From: Chara braunii
Lineage: Eukaryota; Streptophyta; Charophyceae; Charales; Characeae
DNA: 62,258 bases
Direction: 5' to 3'
Assembly (NCBI GenBank): GCA_003427395.1
Contig: BFEA01000159.1
Span: forward strand, 1,020,903-1,083,160
Every line of letters begins with the position of its first letter. The stretch's first letter is position 1. The position numbers and the translations under genes are program-made. This document shows positions 52,716 to 62,258 of this stretch, one piece after another. The notes beneath the pieces were generated by a model, which did no database searches, had not been told where the DNA came from, and saw nothing but the letters and a program-made list of their open reading frames with translations.

Positions 52716-52807
52716 GTCCTTCGGGACATCCGTTAAGGTTGGAACGATACGGAGGAGACAAGCGTGGCCTCGACGTCGGGGGCGGATCGTATAAACGGGA
52801 GGAGGCC
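52716..52807 (+). repeat. U6-like segment c, unit 2
   Basis: GTCCTTCGGGACATCCGTTA, then AGGTTGGAACGATACGGAGG, AGACAAGCGTGGCC. It is closer to U6 than the unit 1 copy because it keeps ATCCG and GGAACGATAC. Confidence 0.82.
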
Positions 52808-53130
52808 GTCGGCCGGACGGGTTGTTCGGCATTTAGCAGACTATCGGACTGCGCGGCTTGGCGGGGCCGGTGGTGACGTCACCATCAGACGAGCACCGCG
52901 GGCAGAGCGCTACGGCGGGGCGGATAGGACAACGAAGGTAAGAAGGAGAAAGGGCGATTGAACCGGGACGGTTGGTCACGTTGGGGGCATTCGGAGCTGC
53001 GACGGGCTAAGCGAGCAGGCGCTGAAGGGGGCGGCTGAACCCGGGCGCGATTTCGTGCCGGGTGCATGAAGGCAGAAATGGAGATGGTGCAGGCGGGGAG
53101 TAGGACTGGGCACAGTGGGGAAGAGATGGC

Positions 53131-53163
53131 TCGCTCGTTCCTCGACGGAATCGAGCGAGGGAA
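53131..53163. repeat. Hairpin CTCGCTCGTTCC / GGAATCGAGCGAG
   Basis: A 12-bp stem with one bulge, present here and in the third copy (about 62164-62194). Unit 1 lacks half of it (38171-38192), so its stem cannot form. Confidence 0.65.
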
Positions 53164-55273
53164 GATGCAATTTTGAGGTTTGTTTGCGGGCGAGCATGTT
53201 CGTGACGTTAGATTTACTGTTAGAGGTAAGGAATTAGAGTTGCCTGAAAGTTAGTGCGCGGTGATATCGAGGGGCGTGGATATGGCAGGAGGAGGAGCTC
53301 GTTATCTCGCCCGACTCCCTATGAAATCGGGTGAAGTAAAGTGTTGAACAAAGGTTTTCATACCGGGCGAATTTAGTGGTAGCTCTAGTTTTGGCAATAG
53401 GTTAGTAAGGTAAGAGTTAGTAGGGAAGTAGACTGCGCGAGTTGTGGCGGATGGAAGAATGTCGGGAAGGAGGGTGAAGCTCCCGTGCGCTTCGCCATGA
53501 GATTGGGAAGAGGAGGTGGTAACCGGGGGTTTTCGGGGCGGGTGACCCCGAATCCGTAGTTAGATTTTGTAGAAAGTTAGTAGAAAAAGTCTTAGCTAAA
53601 GAAGGTGTTGTGCGGGGGGACGGTGTGGTTCGGCGACGTTCATGCACCTGGCCGACCTCTAGCGGAAGGTCCCTTTCGATTTTGCCTTCCCGATTTCAGC
53701 AGCCATAGGGAGGAGCCAGTCGTGAGTCGGGGCTCATCTCCGAGTAAGGTAGAGAGGAAGAACGGGGGTCTGCCTGGTGGTGGCTGAACGAACAAGCTTG
53801 TGGTGTATTACGAACGGGGGAACGGGCTGGGGCAAAACTTAAGGCCGTACCTACCCGAGTTCCAGCGGAAGATTCATTCGAACCGCCGAGGCAAGTAGTA
53901 TGGGGACAGCCGCGAGGTTAGAGGCTTACCTGGTGCTCGGCTCGTCGCTCGTCCTGTTGATAGAAGTGGCTCTCGCTAGCCTCTACGAGCATGACCAAGC
54001 TGGCGATACAGTCAAAACCAAGATTGAGTAATGAAAGTTGACTTGCGTCCGCACCTGGCCAATACGAGGGGCCGGATTCGTACGATAGAAGGGCACAAGT
54101 GCAAGGTGAGGGAGTGCACGGTCAGGGAGGGAGAGAGAGGGGAAGAGGGCTTACCTCGAGGGACGAACTGGCAATACGGGATGAGCCGAAGCTGAGGAGC
54201 AGTGAATGCCCCCGAGAGCAAACGGGAGAGCCACCCTATTCATGCCCGTGCCACATGCGGGCCCGTTTGGTTTGGATGTGTGGCACAGTTGGCCGCTTTC
54301 ATGAGACAGAACGGGTCGTTGTGATCCGCTGAGTATTGGAGCAGGGTCACTGTGCATCTGAGGAAGGTTCTAGGATTGTTTGCTCGACTAGTGGCCGGTG
54401 CGNTGTTCAGNCTATTGTATGGGGTAAGTGGGTACAAGCCGCGCGAGTTACAAACGTAGCAGTTTGACCAAAGCACTACCTATCGTGCTAGTTGGAGCGG
54501 CGAGGGGCAAAATACGGGTTGGGGGTTTCCCTGGTAGCCACTGCATTGAACGGCCTATCGGTTGGACTATCGAAAAAGGGGGGGGTTCTACGGTGAACAT
54601 TTACCGGTGCGGAGGTGAGCCGGGGACCAGGCAGCGTGGTGAAGTGATGGTGAAGGGGGCTATTGCCGCGATTTGGGAATTCGTCAGGGAGGTTGGACCC
54701 AACAGTTTGACTGCGTCTTGACCGAGCTGCTGCGTTTTGGCCGCCATTGCGGGGCCCTCAGGCGTTGAAGGATTGAAGGCCCTCTCGCGCGAGGTTGAGT
54801 GTGTCCTTCCTGAGTCTGAGAGTCTCACTCCCTCTTATCTTGCCCTTCTTACTCTAAAGTCTGGTCCTTTGGCCCTGAGAGGAAGGCGGCCGGCGGGCGT
54901 GTGGCCCGTAAACTGCGCCAAGGCCTCTGTATGAGGTTGGCCCCACCGATTGCGGGAGCTCTGCCGGGACTCAGGCGGAGTCCTGGAGGCAGGGAACTAA
55001 GTGGTAATTCCCTGACTCCTTTTATAAACCCAACTATAACCCCTACCTGTACATCTCTCTATGTTTGACTGGGAGTATTGTGTAGATCTTGTACTTGGTT
55101 TCTGAGTTTGATATTCAGNACATAAGTCAAACTGAAATNAAAGAATGTGTGGGCAAATCTCAGTTTCAGTTTGTTGATTGCCTGAAAGCAGACTGCGAAT
55201 GAGATGGGTGCATCTGGGGGAAGGTTGGGAGGAAGGTAGTATTGTGTGCAGCTTGATTGGGTCATTAAGGCTG

Positions 55274-56218
55274 GGAGGTCCCCTTGAGTTTGGGGAGGCC
55301 TAGCGCTTTGTTTATTTTCTTGGACTGCATGGAGCCTCAGACCGCTCTATAAGCTTAGGTAGCCTGAAGCTCTGGAGGGCTGGGATGTCCCCATAAGTTT
55401 GGGGAGACCTAGTGTTGTGAGTTGCATGAAGGGTTAGGACGGTCTATAAGTTTAGGTGTTCTGACTGCTCTGACTTGTAAGGGTTTGACTGTGGGTGACT
55501 TTCACGGACCCAAGGCGCTCTATAAGTTTAGGTACCTTGGGTTGCCTCGTTTTATTTGGGGTTTCCTCAGTTTCTTTGGTTTTGAACAAGGAGGTCTGAA
55601 CCGCTCTATAAGTTTAGGTGGTCCAACCCTTCTCCTATTTTGTTTTGAGGGATTAATTTTGGCAGGGGACAGACCGCTCTATAAGTTTAGGTAGCCTATC
55701 CCACTACCTCGCACAGATTGGATCAGAAAGGAATGAACCTGACAGAGGATCGGACCACTCTATAATTTTAGGTAGTCTGGTCCAATGCCTCGCACATGTT
55801 GGAACCCAATAGATATAACTTGGCTATATTGTATTACTATGTTATTACGAACAGGCTAGTCAGACCACTTTATAAGTTTAGGTAGCCTGACTATAGCTTA
55901 TCATAACTTAAGAGAGTAAAACTAAAGAGATATAGTTGAAGGTAAACTTGGGCAGACTGAACAGTGTTCTAAGTTGAGCGGCTCAGCCTTATGTCCCTTT
56001 GAAGACTAAGTTCAAGAAAGGTATATATAATTTGACTATTCAAACAGTTCACGGCGACTAGAGTGGTCTAGTCATATGCCCAAAGAAGAGAGAAGTAGTT
56101 GTGCTCTCTGTTTCTGTATACTTGGCCGAGTCAGAACGCTCTATAAGTTTAGGTGTTCTGACTTTAGGCCTGGCTAAATTGGGTGCGCTCTATAATTTCA
56201 GGTATCCTGACCTATGCC
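55274..56218 (+). repeat. Hairpin family A, second array
   Basis: Same bases as 40306-41250, inside the block shared by both units. It gives no independent support for conservation. Confidence 0.85.
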
Positions 56219-56508
56219 TTACGTAAGCTGGGTATGAGGGGATTACTCACTTAGAGATTATGAACTAGTGTTTGTTTAAAGATTAACTTGGGGATGGTGA
56301 GAGTGCTTACCTTTGTGGTTTGGCCTGCATGCGGCTGAGTGAGATTACTACTTGGTCTTGGTTTCAGGTTGACAGGTAGTTGCTATAGAGGCTCGCCACG
56401 TGCTAGAACGATAGGAGTTAGGTCAATTCCTGCATTTTCTGAGCTGACTTTATTTTGCTTATATCAATTCTTGGATTTTCTAGGATCTTTTGTTATACTT
56501 GGCTTTGT

Positions 56509-57063
56509 ATAAATTTTGGCAAGCTACTTTCTCTATGGGAAGCGCTGCCGAAATTTCTACGAATCCAAGGAGTTAGTTAGCTTTTGACTTGTCAAAGTTC
56601 AACTTATTTATTCTTTGTATCTAGCTTAGTAAAAATTTGGAAAGTCTCATTTTCTAAAGGGACTGCTGCCAAAATTTTTGCTAATTCAGGGAGCTAGACA
56701 AAATTGGACTATGAGGAGTCAGGGTTATTTTCAGATTCTGAACTTAGCCTTGTATAAATCTTGGAATAACACTTTTCTAAGTGGAGTGCTGCCGAAATTT
56801 CTGCAAAACTAAGTTGAACTCAAGGGGAGTAGTCAAATCTTGCCTAAGTTGAACTCAAGTTGTCTTGTGAGTTCATATCTGACCTAGTATAAATCTGGGA
56901 AGTCTCCCTTTCTGAAGGAAGTGTTTGTCCAAATTTTTACTAATTCAGGGAGTTAGAAAAAATTTGGCTTCCCAGAGTTGGAGATTATTTTTGTTTTCAT
57001 ATTTTGACTGATATAAACTTTGAAAAGACACTTTTCCTACGGGAAGCGCTGCCGAAATTTTCT
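56509..57063 (+). repeat. Hairpin family B, second array
   Basis: Same bases as 41541-42095, inside the shared block. Confidence 0.8.
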
Positions 57064-59418
57064 TGATTTAGAGGAGTTAGATTATATTTTGACAGGTGAC
57101 GATTCTGGCGATCCACCCTGAATAGGGGAGATCCACCCAGGGTCTGCCTTTGCTTTGGGTACCGCCTCGAGGTAGATTTAGGCTTAGCTAGCTAGGAGGA
57201 TTTGAGTGAGAATATATTATGGAGTTGTATTCTCCATAAGCTCATGATCTCAGCTTGGGGATTGACCTGTCATGTGTTACAGGTCGTCTTGATCGTTCGA
57301 TTCAAAATCAAGACTAGATTCAGCTTGATCCATGGAGGATCGTCTTCTGTTATCATTGATAACAGGCCGGTTGCCGATTCGTCAGTCTTCGACTCAATTT
57401 CAATCCATTCCCCATACTTAACCTAAAAGGCTTTATCCCTGGTGGTTTTTACTGTTTGTTAAGGGTTTCACCCGGACTTTTACTGAATGGTCATTTAACA
57501 AAGGTATTGAGTATTTAATTGAGGCTGGTTGGACTGGCAGTTGGGGCTTGCATGGCTAAAGCGAAGGGGTATGAGCATAGAGAATNGTTNGGGTTGACTC
57601 CGTGTAGTGCGTGTTTTGTTGCTTGATTCTTAGTGTGGTTGCAGGTATGTCCTGTGGCCCAGATTTTGGATTTGGACTGCCTGCGATTCCACATACACAT
57701 ACATGGTTGTGAGGAGTCCCACTNTGCCTGTGAGAAGTGATCGTCATAACTCTATTCCCCTTCNGTATGTATGCGTGGATATACGTATGGNNAGTGTTCG
57801 GGAGGCCTAAGAGGCCATGTTAACAACCGCGTGAGAGTGGGGATTGAGAGACAGGGAAGACCCTCCCTTCTGCCTATTTGCGTCTTGGGGCTTTCCTAGT
57901 CGGAGGTTGGTCTTGGTCCGGGATTTGAGGTCCTTGTCCAGGACATCCCAAGCCCTAGGCCCTGAAGAGGAGGAGCCTCCCCTTGCATGGAGCCTATTTA
58001 CTTTGACCGGCGGGACACTCCACCCGAAAGGTGGGAACGTCGCGAGAGCCGAACGGCGTGTCCTTCAACCGTTTAATATCGTGAGGAGTAACCCCTCGCG
58101 ATGAGTTCCTTCAACCATTCAATATCGCGAGGCCTAAGCCGCAGTTACCACATATGATTGGCATCAGTGGTTAGCATAGGGTTGGCCTGCGGCCGCGCAG
58201 TTTATATCAGAGCCCTACGCGCGATGCCTCGCCGCCCCGGCGGCTAAAAGTTATGGGACTGCCGGGCTCGCGCGTAGGCGCAGCGCCTGGGATTATTATA
58301 GGCCGCCGGCACCGCCCACAAAAGGGAAGTGTGTCCCAAGGCCATGAGTTTTTGTTTTAAGGGCCATGAGACCTTTGCGCTATCCCTCCCTCCTTGGGTT
58401 CGTGCGAGTTTTGTTGCTTCTTAGAGATTTTTATGGTTGGACGTTGTAGTCCGTGGCAGCCGTCAAAGTCAAACCCCTTGACTTTCGCCCAGGCCCCGGG
58501 GAGGACTCACCCCTAGGGCCGCGAGAGACGACTACCACCACAGGCGTGGGCCTGTGTACCACCCACTCTGCATAAGGGTGCAGAAGAGGGTGTGTGGTCC
58601 TCAACCGCGCATGGAGGTTGTCCAGCGTCGAGAGATTAACCCTCTAGGCGTGTGTCAGCCGACACTTGGGTGTCGAATGCAACCCTCGAGATTAACGAGG
58701 ACCATGTGAGTATGGGTACTACACAGTACGTCATGACTGCGACCGCTTGCGTACGCTTGCATTGCGAGTCGACATGAGTTAGCCCTGCCTCCGGATGATT
58801 TTTATGTCAAGTCTCGCGCGTAGCGCCCATTTGATGTCCGTATCGAAAAGTTATGGGATGGCTATTGAGGGGCTAGGAGCGTTGTCGCGTTGTTTGTGTC
58901 GCATTGTTCGTGTGGTGTCGTTTCGTGCGTATGTGTGTGTGTGTGTTTTATTTTGGTGTTCGGAGAGTGGTGTGCGCATGGTGCGTGGGATGGGTCCTTG
59001 TCGACCGGCGTCGAGCCGCGCTTGGGACTTCAGCCCCCCCAAGGTGTCGGTTCGCGTGCGGGTCCGATAGGCGTATTACCGCCCGTACCCCCTATGCTAC
59101 AGCGAACGAGAAACACCCTCGGCTGGCCCACCTCTGCGATTGCAACCGAGTAGCTTTCGTATTGTGGACTGGTCGCTCGACGGGGATACGCCCACCGAAG
59201 GGAGGTGACAACTCCCGTAAGGTGGAGGTAAGTTGTGCCTCGCGTAGGCCCTATCCTGTCGTAGGGGCTCGCGAGAGGTATGGCTGGCGCACTCGGCCGG
59301 AGCGGCCTAAGGAAGCTCCTTTTGTGCGTTCGTAACGAGGTTGGTCCAACTCCTGCGTGACGCGCCCGAGAGGGTCCCGCACTGCCGCGTGCGGCGCCGG
59401 ACCGATGCGCTCGACAGG

Positions 59419-59437
59419 TGGCGCCGTTGCCGGGGAT
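59419..59437 (+). promoter_or_regulatory. Primer-binding site for tRNA-Asp, unit 2
   Basis: Same 19-base match to the tRNA-Asp 3' end as at 44451, again 402 bases before the gag ATG. Confidence 0.9.
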
Positions 59438-59820
59438 AACGAAAGCCTAACAGGCTATCCCTGGTGGAACGACATCCGGGTATGAGAGTAAGCGAGAAAC
59501 TAGGCATATGAGTGAATAAGAGAAGGACTATGAAATGTATGTAAGGTGATCTAAGTGACTATGGGTTTGATAATTGATTGATTGGCGACTTGGTTGACAA
59601 CTTGAATGAAGTAAGTGTGTGGGGAAGTCCTATGGGGAGGTTAGGCGTTATCTAGGTGAGCCCAAAGGAAGTAGGAGAAAGAATGCCTGCCAGGTCTAGA
59701 GTGTGGGGTGTCTAAGTTGGTCAACCCGATAGGGTCATGAAAGGTTGAGTCGCTTAGTGGGGTCCTCTGTCCCATCGTCTCTTATAACAGGAAGTTTGAA
59801 GCCAGAGGTGATTGGTCAAA

Positions 59821-61690
59821 ATGCCAGAGGAGATGGCAGATGGTGGGAGAAAGCTCGTGACTCTCGACGACCTTATCGATGCCCTGGAGAAGCGCGAGAG
59901 GGCGCCAAGTAATGTCCCTAAGGTCGAGACATTTCACTTCAAAGGGGATCGGGTATCTGATTGGTTGGATCTGACAGAGCAGGCGCTGGTGGGACTGTCA
60001 GATGGGGTCAAGCTCCAGCGGGTCCTGAGGTATGTCTTGCACAGTCACCATCGCGAAATAACTAAGGTTGTGGACGCCGCCAGTGGCAGTTGGGCAAAGT
60101 TTGGAGACCTAATGCGAAGGAAGTATAGGCTGGGGGACNGCCTGTTGACCATGGCCGACTTGGAGGCCATGAACAAGGAAGACTTCTCTACCATTGGGGC
60201 GTTTGTGCACGAGTTCAAGAAAAGGGCGAGGAAAGTGCACGGGATTTCTGAGGAGGCGCAGTGCGCCACATTTTTGGGGCTGCTTACAGGCTCGGAGGCC
60301 ACAGAGCTAACGAAGTATGGGGAAGGAAGTGAGAGGCTCACCTGGGCAACCATTGATAAAAGAGTGGAAGAAGGGAGCCTGAAGCAGGTGGAGCAGCACC
60401 AAATGAGGCTGCAAAGGCGCAAGAGGAAGGAGAGGGATGCTAGTACAGCCGGGAGCCCAGGGGTGAAGAGAACAGTCACGGACGTGTTGGCGGCACTGGG
60501 GTATGATAGCGAAGCAGAACTACGGAAATGAGTGGTGGCAGTGGCCCAAGGCCGAGCGTCAGNNGTAGGAGATGAGGAGGCAGGGCGCGAAGTCTACGGC
60601 GGAGGGGAGACGGGCTCCCAAGCCCTAACTAAGGCCCAGAGAAAGCAGCGTAATCTGCTACTGGGGGGACAGGAATCAGGGAAAGGGCAGGCTCCCCAAG
60701 CCCTTGCCGCACCACCACCTGTCGCCGCGGCCGCCCTAGCGCCCGCGCCAGCCGGATCATCGCACATGGGGCCGCCGCCATCTTGTGGACATTGGGTGCC
60801 GCATTGCCAATCCACGCCCTTGCCCAGTTGTAACCACTGCGTCTCGTGTGGAGGGAGTTAGGCCCACGCAGGGCACATGGTCCCCTATTCAGGCCCATCC
60901 GCAAGTATGGGCCCCCCGAGCTACCCGNCGACTCAAAGCCAGCCCGTGACTCAACNGCCGCCCTCCCAGCANGCCTCGCAAGCTAGTGTGGCCGGGGAGG
61001 AGGCNAAGGACAAGGCGGGCAGGGCAATGGGGGCCGGGGCCAAGGGAGGAGGGGGCGGCCGGGGGCGAGGAGGAAATGGTGGAGGCCGTGGAGGAGGTTG
61101 GAATGGTCAAGGGGGTTAGAACCAAGGCGGCCAAGGCAGCCACGGAGGGGGCCAAGGGTACGGGAGACCCCGCTTCGACTGGCGGAACGCAACTTATTGG
61201 CATTGTGGCGAGGTGGGCCACACTGTACGATTCTGCCAACAGCGGCGGAACGACGAAAAAGCAGGATTAATCTCCACCTGTATGGACGGGGATATATACG
61301 ACCGGTGGGGAACGCNTATTGACCCCAAGACCTCAGGAGGAATCAGGCAGGAAGCCCTCAGGCGGGCAGCGGCCGGGCCTCCAGCAGCCCCAACAATGTT
61401 TAGGATATGGCAGGAAAGGCAAGACCCCTGCGTAAGAGTCGAGGAGATTGTGGATGAAAATGAGGAAGTAACTCAGCGGTTGAAGGCGGGGACTATAAAG
61501 GAGGAGCCCATAGTTGTTGAGTCTGACGATGAGGCGCAGGAGGTGGTGAGAGAGTCAGCCTCGACCATCCTGGAGAGGATGGAGGACCTGCTTGCNAAGG
61601 TCGNTAGGTATCAGGAACGACTAAGGGCAATGTGTGAAAAGGCCCGGGAATGGGAAATGAGCCTTCCAGAGGTGATGCTCTATGGGTCCG
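59821..61690 (+). pseudogene. Gag of the 15-kb unit, copy 2
   Basis: ATG at 59821. The capsid part resembles copy 1 with scattered substitutions. Stops: TGA 60529-60531 (copy 1 has AGA), TAG 60859-60861 (copy 1 has CAG) and TAG 61117-61119 (shared). The first Cys of the CCHC knuckle is Tyr (TAT 61195-61197; copy 1 has TGT). Beyond the knuckle the frame is intact and carries a tail missing from copy 1 (ASTILERMEDLL, YQERLRAMCEKAREWEMSLP). It then joins the third repeat copy. Several Ns remain. Confidence 0.82.
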
Positions 61691-61692
61691 GT

Positions 61693-62235
61693 GGACGTAG
61701 GGGAGGCCGAGTGACTTTTAGGGTCGCCGTGGGGCATCGCCCCGACTGCAGTCCTTCGGGACATCCGTTGAGGTTGGAACGATACGGAGGAGACAAGCGT
61801 GGCCCCGACGTCGGGGGCGGATCGTNTAAATGGGAGGAGGCCGTTGGCCGGACGGGTTGTTCGGCATTTAGCAGACTATCGGACTGTACGGCTTGGAGGG
61901 GCCGGTGGTGACATCACCATCAGACGAACGTCGCGGGCATAGCGCTACGGCGGGGCNGATAGGACAACGAAGGTAGGAAGGAGAAAGGGCGATTGAACCG
62001 GGACGGTTGGTCGCGCTGGGGGCATTCGGAGCTGCGACGGGCTAAGCGGGCAGGCGCTGAAGGGGTCGGCTGAACCCGGGCGCGATTTCTTGCCGGGTGC
62101 ATGCAGGCGGAATGGAGATGGCGTAGGCGGGGAGTAGGACTGGGCACAGTGGGGAAGAGATGGCTCGCTCGTTCCTTAACGGAATCGAGCGAGGGAAGAT
62201 GCAATTTTGAGATTTGGATGCCGGCGAGCAGGGTT
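61693..62235 (+). repeat. Third, partial copy of the unit leader
   Basis: Starting GGACGTAGGGGAGGCCGAG, it matches 37701-38220 and 52658-53190. It includes U6-like segment c (61751-61842), which reads ACATCCGTTGAGG, then TTGGAACGATACGGAGGAGA, then CAAGCGTGGCCCC. Homology stops near 62235. The last bases (GACCCCCGGACCCGGGGCCC-like) are unrelated GC-rich sequence, possibly the contig end. Confidence 0.85.
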
Positions 62236-62258
62236 GTCGACCCCCGGACCCGGGGCCC

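Larger units (their letters stand above)
51223..61690 (+). mobile_element. 15-kb repeat unit, copy 2
   Basis: Same order as copy 1, shifted by about 14,960 bases: U6-like array, hairpin families A and B, PBS and gag. The first 2.6 kb differ from copy 1 by scattered substitutions. The gag is longer than in copy 1 and ends at 61690 where it meets sequence from the middle of a third unit. Confidence 0.7.

Overview
The window looks like nuclear DNA of a plant or charophyte alga. Four things point that way: an intron-rich B-type cyclin gene with plant-like motifs, plant-type telomere heptamers (CCCTAAA), a retrotransposon primer-binding site complementary to plant tRNA-Asp, and dense repeat content with scaffold gaps (N runs). 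A charophyte such as Chara is my best guess from the style of the gag proteins and repeats. That is inference, not proof.

Layout. 1-7.0 kb is AT-rich non-coding DNA with degenerate tandem repeats, a MITE, an inverted-segment repeat and one short unrecognised ORF pair. About 7.8-18.4 kb (+) is one complete cyclin B gene: MSA-like MYB3R sites upstream, a 7-codon first exon, a 3.8 kb first intron holding a CACGTG-rich 21-bp minisatellite and an N gap, then a D-box exon and the two cyclin folds spread over the later exons. 18.4-21.3 kb is repeats and microsatellites. 21.9-27.2 kb (-) is a broken LINE-type non-LTR retrotransposon, with a U2 snRNA pseudogene at its 5' side (27.5 kb). 28-31 kb holds three roughly 110-bp foldback elements, an interstitial telomere-like tract and a mitochondrial-type tRNA-Lys pseudogene. 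32.4-36.2 kb is a cluster of five copies of one TIR/MITE family, a sixth lying at 3.7 kb.

36.3-62.2 kb is two and a fraction head-to-tail copies of a roughly 15 kb unit that I read as a Ty3-type LTR retrotransposon. Each unit has about 8.2 kb of non-coding LTR/leader, a tRNA-Asp PBS (44,451 and 59,419), and a broken gag ORF with a CCHC knuckle. Between the two units lies a second gag pseudogene on the minus strand (46.9-49.3 kb). There is no recognisable pol (RT/integrase) in the Ty3 unit inside the window.

The most unusual content is in the non-coding part of the 15 kb unit. It holds (i) an array of five segments resembling U6 snRNA, including the ACAGAGA box and AGC triad; (ii) eleven hairpins whose loop (CTCTATAAGTTTAGGT) is conserved while the stems change yet stay complementary; (iii) five copies of a second, longer hairpin family; and (iv) a hairpin that includes the 3' end of the PBS. 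A warning goes with this. 6,116 bp of the two units are essentially identical and share the same N positions, so copy number and order of the units here may be an assembly artefact. Most of the gag lesions are consistent with C-to-T or G-to-A transitions, as expected of methylation-driven decay.
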